A program made the position numbers and the translations under genes. Of a stretch of 64,000 bases of DNA, positions 13,259 to 25,556 are shown one piece after another; position 1 is the first letter of the stretch, and each line of letters starts with the position of its first letter. Below the pieces are notes generated by a model. That model was given only the letters and a program-made list of their open reading frames with translations, did not search any database and was not told the origin of the DNA. The stretch is from Ptiloglossa arizonensis (lineage: Eukaryota > Arthropoda > Insecta > Hymenoptera > Colletidae). Location: NCBI RefSeq assembly GCF_051014685.1, contig NC_135055.1:20357501-20421500 (forward strand), given 5' to 3'.

Positions 13259-14153
13259 AGATGTATATTATACGTACCCTCCGACTCCGAGCGGCCAGCA
13301 TCGAAGCGTTGAAACTTCGCTCGTATCGCGGACCGAGCGATTCGTGATTTATTCGCGCGTTACCGCTCCGGTATTCCCGGACCGCGGAGAATCGCGAAAC
13401 GAACGCGCGAGAACGCGTTGCCGGAAGAAATATTTCGAAAGAATGTTTTCAACGACATCGTCTCGTCCAAAAGCGAATGGACCACGCGGGAGACATTCTG
13501 CTCGGAGGAGGCTTCGTTTCGAAGACGATCGATCGTTCCGTGCGTTGTACCTGATATCTTTCGGTTCCAGATTTTTTATTCGTTTTCACGCGAATAATTT
13601 CCAATCGTATCGAGTTTCCACTCTGTACTCTGATCGTTTGGACAAAAATTGTGCAACAGTGGTGTCTTCTCGTTGTTCGAACGATACTCGAGAGTTCAGG
13701 ATCCGCGTAGAAACGTATCCTCGAGAAATGCGACCAGTTGTTCTCCGACGATGAAAATCGGTCTCGAATCGAGAAATTCGTCGCGTCTCTTGAAGAGGGG
13801 GGCGAGGGGCCGCGAATATTTCGAAAGTTCGTCGCGCATCGATCGGGACGAGACGAAGAGAGCTCGGTCGCTGACAACGGGCGAACCGTAGGAATTTAGA
13901 ACCGGTCGTAACGAGGCACCCTCGTAGCAAATTACAAATGGCATCGTCGTGTCCTGACGGAAGAGGACTACTGTCGTGTACGCCTCGAAACGAGTCCTTC
14001 CGAGCCAACGTAGCCGCCGACGATCGGATTGCCGGCCGAAGGATGATCCGGTTTCACGGGGTAATCTATCCTCCGAGCGACCGATCGTGCTAATAAAGCC
14101 GCCAGCTATAAGTAACGTGGAACGATCGTAAATCCTGTCGGTGCTGGTGAACA

Positions 14154-14225
14154 CGCGCGCGCGCGCTCGCGCTCGCGCGAGAGCGAGAGCGAAAGCGAGA
14201 CCGAGACCGAGAGCGAGACCGAGCG
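14154..14225. repeat. CG/GAGCGA compound repeat
   Basis: A CG run passes into CGCTCG units and then into GAGCGA/GACCGA hexamers. The start is nearly self-complementary. Confidence 0.8.
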
Positions 14226-15035
14226 CGCAAGTGCAACCGGCAGTAGCGTAACCGCGAGACAGACTCGCTAGGGACAGACAGAACCGTCTTAACCGATTTG
14301 ACAAATACGCGACAGCGAGGCGAATAGATACGGAGGGAGCAACATTCGTTATTTCGACCGACAGTGACGAGATATCTCGTGTCCCGTAATGAGCAACTTT
14401 GTTCGCGAAAAACGAAACGACGTCCCTCTTCGACCGGTTCTCCCTTTTCCCGATGCAAACGCGGGCAACCTTCTACCTTCTGGTATCGAGTTTACGTAAC
14501 TCTCTCCGCTTTTAACGCTCCGTGCTCCCGTGGATCGACCAACGCTCCGGAACCGGGAGGATCCGTGTTCGGAATTGTCCATCGAGAGACTCTTCCTCGC
14601 GGACGACCCGCTTTCGAACGAGAACGAAAGTGCTCCAAGAACGAACAGTCGAAGACAGCGGACTCTGTTCGTACTCGATACTCCGAGTACGGTAAGAAAG
14701 ATACTTGGTCGACGTGCACGAGTGTACGCGAAATTTGAGACTCGACCTAACCCTCTTTGATAAAGATGGATGTTTCGTCCATCCGCGAGAGCCGAGATAC
14801 GAGAGAGTCGAGCGACACGAGGACGCATCGTGAATCCCGGATCTCGGATCGAAAAATGGCGCGGTCGATTACGCCATTGTACGGGGCACGCAGGTGCGCG
14901 AGCGCTGGTTGGTTCGTATAATCGTCGCGGAGGAGGGAAACGCGTCCAAGATGTTACGTAAGGTCGCGACGGGACGAAAAAAAAAAAACGAGAAAGAAAG
15001 AGGGCGGAGAAAGGGAGTGAATCTCCCGTGGGTAC

Positions 15036-15054
15036 GGGGGGGGGGGGGGGGGGG
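15036..15054. repeat. Poly-G run
   Basis: Nineteen G in a row. A similar run of 15 lies at 26882-26896. Confidence 0.95.
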
Positions 15055-16201
15055 ACAGGAAGGAAAGAAAATAACGAGTTCGCGCGCCGGGGCCCGGCGT
15101 TACGAAACGACTCGTCGTACCTGCCAGCGATGATTGCCGCCTCGCGTGGGCTAATAGCAGCCGCGAACATAACGAAGGGTTATGTGGATCACGAGTTTGT
15201 TATTGGCTCGCTTAATGACTCGTCCGCTCGTTCTACCTGTCTGCAGCGAAGTCTGCCGCGCGAATGCCAATCTGCCGTGAACGCCGATATAACACGGCTC
15301 GGCGAGCGTGGCGTATGGTGCGCGCCGTGATCCGAATATATCGCGTATAAAATGGAACGGGCAAGGCGGAATTTCAATAACTATCCGCGAACAACCGCGA
15401 GAGCGAGACCGTGCACGCGCACGCCTGAAACGCGGACGACGGCTCGCCGATGCGAAACGCGAACCGTTCCACCGAATTTTCCAACGAATATTCGATCGAT
15501 TGATTTTTTTTTCTTTTTCCTTTTTTTTCGACGTTCCAAACTTTCCGCGAAATCCGCTCTCGCGCGACTAATAAATTAATACCTCTATCGGGGCACCGTA
15601 TCGCTTCGCTCTCGGTGAGTCTCCGGGGATGAAAAGCGGAGTCGGTGCGTTAAGGCGGTTCGAGAACGACCCGAAGCGTTCCCCGCGGATTTTAACGCGC
15701 TCTCGAACGACGCCGGAGCCCACGCTCCCTACCGTGACAGCGTGTCGACGATATCTCCGAGAGCGCGCTGAACAACGAAGAGGAGATTGCGATAGTCCCG
15801 AGAAGACGTTCTCGCGGAACGGACCGTGGACGCTCGAGCGCGCGAACAATCGAGCGTGGACGGTTTCGAAACCAGACGCGCCATAAATTTACGTTACCGA
15901 AGAAACACCGACGTTGACGCGCCCCGGGCGCGTCTGTTCACTCATCGCGGAGACGGCCGTGGGGGTAAATCGAATTTCGTTCAATTCCCCTCGTGTTCGA
16001 AGAAACGTCGAAAAACGATACCGACGCGAGGGTGGTCTTTCGAGAACACCGTTCGACCGCTCGCAAATTCCCTCCCGTGTACGAAGAACGCGAAACACGG
16101 ATATCGAGCACGGTGCGCGATACGAAAACCGAGAATGCACGTAGCGTACACGTTCGAGGAACGTTATCGGCCCGTACCGGTTCTACGTCGCTTCGGTGCA
16201 G

Positions 16202-16240
16202 CTACCTACCTACCTACCTACCTACCTACCTACCTACCTA
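16202..16240. repeat. CTAC tetranucleotide repeat
   Basis: About nine perfect CTAC/CCTA units. Confidence 0.95.
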
Positions 16241-16518
16241 TCCAGCTACCTACGGTAGAACGCTGCCGTCGCGGTAGACTCCGAACACGCTGTCCCAACC
16301 TGATCGACCGCTACGCGTAATTAGGACGAGTAATGGAGAATTGGAGGAGCGGAGGACGGATAAACGCGTTACAAGGTGCACGCGAGCACCCGTCTAGACG
16401 TCTCGGAAGCGCGCGTCTTAATCCCGGGACCCGCTCCCCGGTCCGACATACTGGTCTAGTCTTACGACTTTAATGAGAAGCTCCGCTCGGCGCCGCTCGG
16501 GGCCGTCTCGGGCCGAGT

Positions 16519-16524
16519 TTTATT
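16519..16524 (-). terminator. AATAAA polyadenylation signal candidate
   Basis: The minus strand reads GCGAATAAAACTC here, starting 23 nt after the stop of the possible terminal exon. The hexamer is canonical, but it can occur by chance, and no U/GU-rich downstream element is obvious. Confidence 0.25.
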
Positions 16525-16547
16525 CGCGCAATATTCCAAACGCCTTG

Positions 16548-16658
16548 CTACTCGTTATTTCCGACCGCCTGGCCCGTCCGACGACCGGTTAAACCTTCCG
16601 CGAGAGGACGAGGAACGTCCAAAGGACCGTGTAGACGGTGAGGTGCGAGAATAGCAGT
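16548..16658 (-). CDS. Possible terminal exon of the minus-strand gene
   Basis: A good acceptor (TTTCGTTTATTAATCCAG) precedes 36 open codons and a TAG stop. The phase is 0, which is what the donor of the 17-kb exon needs, and the intron between would be 412 nt. The peptide runs TAILAPHRLHGPLDV, then PRPLAEGLTGRRTG, then QAVGNNE and stop. An AATAAA on the minus strand (16519-16524) begins 23 nt after the stop, so the 3' UTR would be unusually short; this could be an intronic polyadenylation isoform and not the main end. Weighing against it, other phase-0 acceptors further left give equally open short peptides, and no family resemblance supports this one. Proximity, acceptor strength and the polyadenylation signal are the only arguments. 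Confidence 0.3.
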   Translation of the reverse strand, partial: TAILAPHRLHGPLDVPRPLAEGLTGRRTGQAVGNNE

Positions 16659-17070
16659 CTGGATTAATAAACGAAATCCAGGGAGCGGATGTCCGAGAGG
16701 GGGAGCACCGTGGCTACGGAAATTCGACAAAATTCCAACGCGAAAGACGAGAACGAGAACGAGAGAGAGAGAAAGCTACCGGAGGAACGAGATCCTCGAT
16801 GCGAGGGAACGGAATCTGCGCGCTGAACCGCGAAACACCGCTTCGAAAATTCGCGGCGGTATTGCGATTTAATTCCCGAAGCCGCGCGCGTTCGATAGTT
16901 TCCGTCGGTCGAGTTAACGCAAAAACTTCCCGACGTTGCCCGAGCTCCCAAACCGATCCGAAATTACAGCTCCGCGGCGTTCCGCGGGCCGGAAGCATAA
17001 TAGATATAACCGAGAACGTTACCGAGCTCGTCCAACGTACCGTGTAATCGACGCATTTGTATTCACTCAC

Positions 17071-17209
17071 CATCGATATCAGACGAGGATTGATCCACGC
17101 CTGCTGCATGTTATCGTCCAGGTATCGCTTCGCTATCCGGGCGATGTTTTCGTGCGGTTCTTTCTTCTGGACGGGCGCCGGGGGCGGGGCGTCGACGTTG
17201 GCATTGTTT
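17071..17209 (-). CDS. Internal coding exon of the same unidentified minus-strand gene
   Basis: The exon is 139 nt. Its acceptor is GCGTTTGTTCCAG and its donor is ATCGATG followed by GTGAGT, both close to consensus. After one base finishing a split codon, 46 codons are open: NNANVDAPPPAPVQKKEP, then HENIARIAKRYLDDNM, then QQAWINPRLISM. It thus passes from an Asn/Pro-rich linker, continuing the 48-kb exon, into a charged, probably helical segment with regular Ile/Ala/Leu spacing that looks like the edge of a folded or partner-binding region. It enters in phase 2 and leaves in phase 0. The phase-2 start matches the 48-kb exon exactly, giving QQKNNANV across the junction. The frame stays open into the introns on both sides, so the exon limits rest on the splice signals. 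I do not recognise the family; a cytoplasmic scaffold, channel tail or transcription-factor linker would all fit. This is the most coding-like segment in the window by amino-acid composition. Confidence 0.68.
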
Positions 17210-17790
17210 CTGGAACAAACGCGTGAACCGTCAAGCAACGTTTCCGTGAACACCGAGACCGTGCAAACGGACCGTGGGCGTTTACGACCGACGACTATCG
17301 GGGACGCTCGTCTTGCCGAGCAAAGGACACCGGTGTCCTTTGCCCGGCTTCGAACGTTTCGGTAAATAGACTCGCGGAGACCACGGAACCGCGAACGAAC
17401 GCTGGGTGCTTCGCCAGGAATAATGTATCCTCGAACGACTCTCTGAAAATTTTGAGAACCTCGCGTCGAGCCACCGTGCAACACGGAACATTTTCTTTTC
17501 GTTCGAGGTACGAGCGATTCGAAATGCGACTCGTCTACTTTTCGTTTCGTTTCGATCGAAACCGAATCGTACGGCTCCTGCTCGTCGAGAAACAGAGACG
17601 AATCGCCCCGAGATCTCCGAGACTTTATTTTTGTAGGGACGAGTTTTGCGCGAGCGAAATGCCGAAGTTTTTTCGATTGAGCGAACGACTGTTTCGGTAA
17701 ATCGATAGGTCACTGAAACCCGGTGCGAAAGACAAAGGTGTTGTGTTGTATTCTAACCAGCGACCGATACGGACGTGAGTCGACCGGTAT

Positions 17791-17840
17791 CGAGTAAAAG
17801 TTTTAAAAGAGTTTTCGAGTAAAAGTTTTAAAAGAGTTTT
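17791..17840. repeat. Perfect 25-bp tandem duplication
   Basis: Two identical 25-base units lie head to tail. Each begins CGAGTAAAAG and ends AAGAGTTTT. They are followed by a partial third start (CGAGAAAA). Identity suggests a recent slippage event. Confidence 0.9.
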
Positions 17841-17929
17841 CGAGAAAACGTGTGTGTGTTCCGCGGTGCGAGCGGGTTTGATTTTTTCTTTTTCTTGTAC
17901 GCGTCGTGACCTTGCGCAGACCCTATATT

Positions 17930-18020
17930 TCCATCTGTAATCTACAGGGAATATATTATTATAGTAGAGGAATAGGCATATTTTCAAATAAATATAATTT
18001 ACTCCTACATTTTTCATAGG
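17930..18020. other. AT-rich island
   Basis: About 90 bases are far richer in A+T than the surroundings, with runs such as ATATATTATTATAGTAG and CAAATAAATATAATTTA. It could be a small transposon or mitochondrial insertion, a polyadenylation region on the plus strand (AATAAA near 17987), or a matrix-type element. No coding frame or terminal repeats identify it. Confidence 0.5.
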
Positions 18021-18288
18021 CTTCTCGAATCTCGAGTCTTTAAGGACCTCCAAGGATATCCGTTGAAACATCCTCGATTGTCCGTACACTCCAAAGACTC
18101 GCTCCGTGCCCCTGGAGCACGGTCTCGACTACATCCGTTTAAAACGAACCGGATACAAAGACTCTTTCAGCGGCTCGTTGGACCAATTAACCCAATTACC
18201 GCGTCAGGAGGACCTCGGTGAACAGGTCGCTGGATTTCGGGCGTCCTCGAGTCTTCGCGCGACTTCCGTTTACGAATTCACGATAACC

Positions 18289-18314
18289 GATCGATCGATC
18301 GATCGATCGATCGA
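18289..18314. repeat. GATC tetranucleotide repeat
   Basis: About six self-complementary GATC units. A shorter copy of the same repeat is at 37084-37103. Confidence 0.92.
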
Positions 18315-20164
18315 ACGACGCGTATTAACGAGATAAACGCGACGCGCATTAACGACGAAAACCGATCGATGCCCGAAACGACCAAGCCGGTACAGTTCTG
18401 CGCCGTACCTTGGCAAACGCTATTATTTACTTGGATGAATTATCAACGGGAACGACGTTTGACGGAGAACGGCAATCCGCGCGCGGGACCGCCATGGCCC
18501 ACGAGGCCACGAAATTAACGGTCTCCTGGTCTCTGGCAATGCATCAAACCGAATCCATTGTGCGACCGCCACACCATCGCCACCGTCACCGACGATCGCC
18601 CCTGCCCGCACGCTCGAAACAGTTCGCAATTAGGACACCGATAACAACGCGTATCGCGACCCAGAGAGATCATTACGCAGCCCGGTTATGGCTACCGGTA
18701 TTCCGATTGGTTTCCCTTCGGTTGAAACCGTGTCGTCTCGACCTTGGAGCCTCGTTACACCCGTGTTCTCGGTGTCTTTCGATCGAAAACGAGAGCAACT
18801 CGAGTTTTTAGATTTCCGATACGGTCGACCTTGTAACGTGCTCAATTTGGTCCGCGTCGAGACACCGTCGATGGAGAACCGACGCGAAACATGACACAGT
18901 CAATCAAGATTTAGAGACTGTCGCAATTTTTGACGCATCGAACTCGCGTTTGCTGAGTATCGCGTTTGGAGAGGGTTGAACGTGCAACCGGAGAACCAAG
19001 GAAACGGAAGGGTGGTTCGATTTGTTGCAACAGCTTCGGTCGTAGAAAACGAAGCTCCCCTCGCGGTGAGTCGAGAGAGACCTTTTGCGATCGAAGCCTT
19101 TCTGCCGCCAGAAACCGGCGCCTCGATAAAATCCTCCGAGTGGTAAAATTCATCCGGAACGGGACACTCTTGTTTCGGATACTTTACGAGCGTGTGTAAA
19201 ATTCTAATTTGAATTCCAAGCCACGAAGGTTACGATCGAAAAAGGTGTACCGAATTAGGAGTCCAAAGGGTTAACGCGTCTCTGACACCTCCGAAGGCAA
19301 ATCCCTCGAAGCTTCTTTCCCACGAATGCGTCACCCTGATCTTTCGACCCGAGTCACGATGTAACTCGTCTTATCGTGTCATCGACCCTCGAAAATCGAG
19401 GACCCTTAATCCCGGAGAAGATTCCCGAACGAAGCGTCTATCCGGCGGTTAATGTCCCGATATCGAGGACAAAAGTGTCGGAGATTCGAAAACGAGAGGT
19501 ACAATTATTTCTAAAAATATCGTCACCGTCGCGAAGCAATTTCATTCCACGTCGTTTCGGTTATCGTCCTCGGCAAGGTTTCTCGCAAGTTTCTCGGAGA
19601 ACTCTCGCGTTTTCTTTCGCAGCCCGTAACGTTTGCATTCGAGTCGATGGTATCGCGGGACGCGGGAGAAAAAAAGAAAAAGAAATCTAAACAGCGCGAA
19701 CCGAAGGCGTTAAACGAGCGGAAAGGAAGATCGGATCGCGCGTCGCGGCTCGGTATACCGTGGCGCTTTAAATTCCATATTCCCTATAAAGGTTGAAGAT
19801 TTACAATTTTCCGTGCTCTCCTCGGTAACCGTAACGGGTCTAATCGCGCGAGCGTTACCGAGCTAATGTTCGGATTCCTGGCCGTTTTATAGGCGCGGCC
19901 CGTATTAGCGCGGAGGTAAACTCTTAATCTCGTTTTATCGTCGTTTATTATTTATCGCCCGGACGTTATTACGGGGCGAAGCTTTTCCTACGATTTTTCC
20001 AACATCTTTCTCGAAGGCTCCCGCGTGGAGTTTTACACGCGCGCGAGTCATTACTCTCCTGCCTCCGCGGTGTATCAAACTTTCCATCCGTTGTCCGTCT
20101 CGGCGAATATTACGACGCGCGATAGATCCGCGCGGGCACGTACAATGCCCGGGTATGAATAATC

Positions 20165-20180
20165 GTATACGCGCGTATAC
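20165..20180. other. 16-bp perfect palindrome
   Basis: GTATACGCGCGTATAC equals its own reverse complement, in a segment with GAATAATC and CATTCGCATTCAATAG around it. It could be a dimer binding site or only a chance product of alternating sequence. Confidence 0.5.
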
Positions 20181-20529
20181 AAATGTTACGAAACGGGCAT
20201 TCGCATTCAATAGAGAATTTCCCGGCGCGCGCTTAACCAACGGGTTTATACGGGCCAGGATATCGCGTAAGTGAATTATGAGAGTTTATCGTGACTCCGT
20301 GGTCCCGTGTCCGCCATCGTCGAGGCACAGCTGCCGCTTCAGCCTCCTGCTTGAATTACGCCCGCGAGAACCCCGGAAACCGACCAAATTATTGGCCCTC
20401 CGGATCGACGACCGCGGACTCTTCGCGACGCCCTCGTCGAATCGACGCGACGCGACGCCCCTTTCGACCGATACGCTTACGGATCGAGCAGCGTTAACTC
20501 CGGTGAACTTATTTCGCGATTGTCGGAGA

Positions 20530-21000
20530 CCGGTGTCTACGGTCCTTGGATCGTAATTTATTCCGAGCCGGTCGGCCCAGATACGACGGAAACCAGAGGG
20601 TAGAACACCAACGCGGCGATGCTGACACACGGTAAACATCCAAGACGCTCGTCTACCGAACTACTTCCGAGCCGGGTACAAAGTATCCCCGATGGAATTG
20701 CGTTGCACTCCGGGAGTAAAAAACTTCTTCGCGATTACTCGAGACGGAAGTCTAGGGTCCTCCGCGGTATAATTTATTCCGAGTAGATCGCCTCGGTGTG
20801 CAAACTGGAAGGTAGAACGCCGACCTAGCAGCGAGGTGCATCTACCGAGCTGCGAGGTAACCGAGAACAAAGAGACTTTCTTTACGTCGAACGGAGAAAT
20901 TGTGTCAAACTTCGATGGTAACAACGACCGATGAACCTTCCGTTCGATCGTCAAAGACCAGAGCGAACGGTTCTCCGTGGCTCTACGATTCGTTCCGAGT
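20530..21000. repeat. Three-copy degenerate tandem array, 216-bp period
   Basis: The block AATTTATTCCGAG occurs at 20555 and again at 20771, and GATTCGTTCCGAG occurs at 20987: 216 bp each time. A second marker, GGTAGAAC, sits at 20599 and 20811. The copies are strongly diverged. The spacing is well kept despite many substitutions, so this is an old duplication that has resisted indels. Confidence 0.75.
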
Positions 21001-23410
21001 GGATCGTTCGAAATGCGAGGTAAACCAGGGGCGAAGCACCCGACGAAGCGGTGTCGTGCACCGAGCGATCGAAGCCAACCTACAAAACCTGCCCCGGTTG
21101 AGCTCACTCGCGATTACGAGCTACCGCGAAGCCGATTGTGACAATCGGTGAACGTCCTTCGACAACGTTTCGTTGTTCGGCCTCGTAACAATTCGCCGGT
21201 GCTCCGAACCGTGCTCCCGATCCGTGTTCGTTTCCGCGCGGAAGAGACGCGAACGATCTCGACGACGCGCTTTGATCTCTCGGCCGAGGACTCTAGCCTC
21301 GTCGTCCCACTGTACCGGATCTCGTACGTGGCCGACACCACTCGCGCTAATTACGTTCCAAAGAGTACGCGTGCACGATTGTTGCGCGAACCCGTCTCGG
21401 GTCGGAGTCACGAGGACAACGCCCGTTTCGAGCCTCTCCACGGGAACCGGGGACTCGGGCGAACGATTTCGGAGCCGACGAAGCGCGCGAGAGAAAGATA
21501 GAGAGACGGAGAATCGTCCGAGAATCCCGAGGAACCGTCGAGAAACTTCTCGGGATAATCTTCACGGAGGTTTACAAAACCGCGGACAAATCTTCGGGCA
21601 AAGGACAGACTCGTCCATGTCGATCGTCGCGCAGAGGCAGGTGTCCGTTCACTCGCGCGGGACGTTCTCGGGAAAATTCACGCGCCCGTGGATGAAAATT
21701 CATCGCGGCGGACGGACATCGAGCGTTTTCTCGACGGTGGCCAGGTGTTGCCGCGTACACGCCGACACGTGTACGGAATCAACGGGTTCCCGGGACCTAG
21801 ATTCCCGAGAAGCCATCCGAGATGATAAATCGTCCGTGCGCGCGCGCGTAACAGGAAACGCGTCGGGAATCGGGAACGAGGCTCGATAAAAGTCGAGAGG
21901 TTTATTTCGGTCGAGCGTAGAGGAGTAAACGACGAAACTCGGGGAGGGAGGGAGGAAGAAAGAGGGGACCGGCGAATTTCGGGGTCCGGGGCACAATTCA
22001 TCCTGTCGCGAACCGAGGGGGCGGTGGAATCGGGAGCCCCGCGAGGGATCCTCGCGGCGGATTTTACGATCTTCCGGGCGATAAACTCGATAGTTTAACG
22101 GGGTACTCTCGTTCGCTACCTGTCCGCGCAGCGTCGTTAAGGCAACAGGCAGCCGGTAACGCAGCAGGTGAGTGCGAGACGCCGGTTGCGCGCCGGTTCC
22201 CCGAGACGCACGAAATATCTATAAACGTTGATCGATGTCTCGCCGGGAATTAAAGAATAACGACCGCTCTCGACCGGTTGCCTCGTTTACGGCCCCGCGG
22301 GCCAATTTACGCTCCCGATACCCGATTTTATTCGACGGATCGAACGAGCCTCGATATCGCCGACAACGACCACCGAAAATGACCGCTTTTGGTAACGGGA
22401 GAATCGCGACTACTATCGAGAAAGTGTTTCGCGAGTGGTGCGCGACACGGAGAGGGACAGTGGAAAAATTATTTACACGATGATCCTTTCTGGGTCGAAG
22501 ATTTCTTTTACGAGTGGATACGCGTACGGTTCTTCGGGAGATTCGTACCGAGATAAAATAGACGTAGGTACGAGTGGACGCTCGCGATTGATCCAAAGTT
22601 GAAGCTAGTGTTCTCAACCTCGGTCAATCGTTTATCAATTATCCTGCTTCCCTGTGGTAACAATTTCACGACGAATTGTTTCGAATGCGAAACGTCGATC
22701 GACGAAATCTAACGCGTCCCGATATCGAAGGTATCTCCTCGTGCTGTCGAAAATGGTAACTTTCGAAGCTCCTTTCTCGGTCAGGCTCGTTTTCCCCGTG
22801 TTCCTCCGACCGGTCGTTCGAGACCGGCAAAAGTAACCACGGCGACGCTCTCCGTCGTTTTCACGAGCGATAAAACCTCGATTACGTTAGAAGCGTTTCA
22901 CCGAGCGGGGCCGGGCGCGGCGCGTAAATTCGTGTATTTCGCCGGGATTAAAAATCGATCGGGGTACAACGATTCGATCGGTCGGGGATTTTCGAGAGAT
23001 CGAGACGGGCAACGATCCCGGTGTCGCAGTTACGTTCGTAACGTACGATCGTAACGGCTAATGGTCCCGCGAACGAACGTTAAGGCTTCGAAGAAGTCTG
23101 TTTTCGCGGTCGCGAGCCACGCGCAACGATCTCCGCGCGGCTACCGTGCGCACCGCGAGCTTCGTTATTATTCCGTTCCACCGGATATCGCGTATTATTT
23201 ACGAGCGAATTATACGCGTACGAGTCGCGAACGTATAGTTGCGCGACGCCGCGCATCGGGACCGAAACCGAGCTAGCCGCGAGACTCCTCGATAACTTCC
23301 ACCCTCGATCGAATTGGACTTTCGCGAGCGCGTTCCGTTTACGTGGAAACGCGCGAGAGAAAAAAAAGGAGCAGAACCCGAGAGCGAATTCCACGGTAGA
23401 CGGTTCGCGA

Positions 23411-23422
23411 TGCATGCGTGCC

Positions 23423-23454
<32 letters not shown>

Positions 23455-23456
23455 TG
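23411..23456. repeat. TGCG tetranucleotide repeat
   Basis: About eleven units with one CC interruption near the start. Confidence 0.93.
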
Positions 23457-24690
23457 GCCGTTATCGAGGCATCTCCCTCGACGGTGTGTTTCACGAGCAC
23501 CCTTTGCATCCCCTTTGGTGAGATCCGTTGGTTTTCGCGGTAATTCGAGCCGAGACAAGTACGAGGTGCGCGCGATATGTAAATTGCCGTTGGAAAGCAT
23601 TCGACTACAAGGTTGCCGTAGCTCGGATAACGTCTTCTATCCGTAACCTCCTCATCGACGGTAGCTTCCAGGCGATTCGCGGGGCGAGTGTATTAATCGG
23701 GCCCGGCGGCGCGCCGGTATAAACGAACGCGATTATGCGAACGGTGGGGCCGCAGCGCGAGTACGCGGCGCGTAATGCGCGGTAATGCGCGGTTTTGCCG
23801 GCGTTGCGATCGGTATCCGCGCGCTTTCGCCCCGTGAGACGGAAGTTCCCTCGACGCCGATATCGCGCGCACGAGCAGACGGGAGAGATCGCGGAACGCG
23901 ACTCGTCTTCTCGGCTCGTTCGCACGTTCCCGATGCCGGGCCATTACCCGGTAACGAGACGACTTCCTCGTATCGATCCCCCGCCTGTGCCCCCGTCGTT
24001 CCGCGCGCCCTGCTCTCTCAACCTCGTGGGAGAGAGGACGCCTCGGGATTCGTGGCAATTTCGAAAATCCACGACGAGCCGCGCGAACCTCGTGCCCGCG
24101 AGCTCTTCTCTCGATGAGAGCACTCGTCGCGAGAAAGAGAGGGTAACGGTGGTGGGGATAGAAATCTCGTACGATCGGTTCGAGGGCGAGAGTAGGAACC
24201 GGAGAGGAACCGACCAATCGCGTCGCGGGGAACCGAGCGAAACGAATCGAGAACGCGCGAACTCTCGGGACCGGGCGGAGCCTTACAGCGCGTAGAACGC
24301 GAGTCGCGAGTTTCGACGTCTTTCGACGATCGACCGTGGAACGGGAGGATAACCGAGTGAACCGTGGACTTTCTTCTCCAGCTGGAGGAGATAGCGACCA
24401 TCGACGAGAATTTACCGTACTCGGAACGAGGGACGAGTATTCCAACATCGGATGGTCATTTTGGAAACCGGTGGCGAGAACGCCGAAACTCGAGCGAGAA
24501 CAACAAATACCACACTCCGACGCTGAAACACGCCACCGTATTACGAAGACGAGAAGAAGAGGGGGTCGAGCGTTCCCCCGAGAACCCCCGTCCGCCGTCT
24601 CGAAATTACAATCGACGAGTCGGAAATTCGTGTCCCTCGAAAGCGTACGCTTTCTCGAACGTCGAAACACGACTTTGCGTTTCACGCGGA

Positions 24691-24692
24691 CA

Positions 24693-24727
<35 letters not shown>

Positions 24728-24728
24728 G
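24691..24728. repeat. CT dinucleotide microsatellite
   Basis: About 38 bases of CT with one CCC interruption. A similar CT tract is at 27873-27917. Confidence 0.93.
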
Positions 24729-25556
24729 CGATCGGAACGAGGTCGCGCGGGACGTTAGCAGCGATCGAGTATCTAAACGATATCGTTTCCGGCGAGTGGT
24801 CGCGCACGCGCTCCTCCTAACCAGTCGGACAATCGTTGGCATTGAGCGCGGGTAAAGTCCAGAACGAAATCGTTAAGCGATAGCATCCGAGCGATCGCGG
24901 TGCGTGGTCGTCGGTACCTTTGAGAGATAAGACGGGTCGTAAATCCGTTAAGAACCGCGATACGGATCTGCCATTGGACGAGCCGAGCTCGCCTATACGA
25001 TACAATCGGGTCCAGTCGTCAAACATACATCCTTCGTCTCCGTTTCCATCCCCCGCGCCTCCCGCCCGTATCGGTGGCGTATTCATCGCGCGAACTCGCC
25101 GGCCCGACGTAAGTCACGATGGAAATAACTCGAATTCGTCGCGAGTCGTACCGTTGGTGTTCCACGAAGCGGAACGCGCGATCGACGAGCGAAACGAGAC
25201 GTCCACGGTGTCTCGACGTCGCTCGGTACATCGCGACGCGCGTTCGACGCCTAGCCGCTCCTCTCGCGCGGTTACGCTCCGCGATTCCTCCCTCCTTGAC
25301 TCGAGTACGCGTTCGATGCCACGGCGCGCGAACAAGAGACGCGTTCTACACCGGTTCTCGTCGACTAGCTCCGATCGATCGCGACCTATCGCCGAACGCG
25401 TACGAAAACGCTCCAAACGGCGTAAAATCGCTCCGTTGTTTCGCGTCGTCTACCCGTGCCATTTTCGATGAACCGAATTACCCTGTATCGTATATTACCG
25501 GTAATCGCGCGAAAGTTCTTCCGTCTACGGTACAACGAAACCAAAAATCCATAGTT

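Larger units (their letters stand above)
1..16518. other. Non-coding stretch left of the gene's last supported exon
   Basis: No exon can be supported here. The many open frames are Arg/Ser-rich and mirror open frames on the other strand. The region contains poly-T (1404-1419), GGAGGGC-type repeats (1051-1088), an ACG triplet tract, a pyrimidine-rich stretch (5400-5470), a 60-bp array (5719-5905), an A/G tract (7321-7387), a 27-bp duplication (8845-8926), a roughly 120-bp array (about 9799-10260), a CACCGAGGA nonamer repeat (11239-11269), CT and AT tracts (12801-12833, 13221-13258), a GAGC/GACC-rich purine run (14154-14225), a 19-base G run (15036-15054) and a CTAC repeat (16202-16240). If the 16.5-kb exon is not terminal, this is more intron of the same gene. 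Confidence 0.6.

Noticed and set aside
23693..24685. 330-codon minus-strand open frame, the longest in the window
   Set aside because: It is Arg/Ser/Pro-rich throughout, overlapped by plus-strand open frames, and has no recognisable domain or framing splice sites. High G+C with few TA-containing words explains it.
24817..25086. Minus-strand frame starting MNTPPIRAGGAGDGNG as an alternative first exon
   Set aside because: The only nearby donor is weak and would leave phase 1, which cannot join the 17-kb exon.
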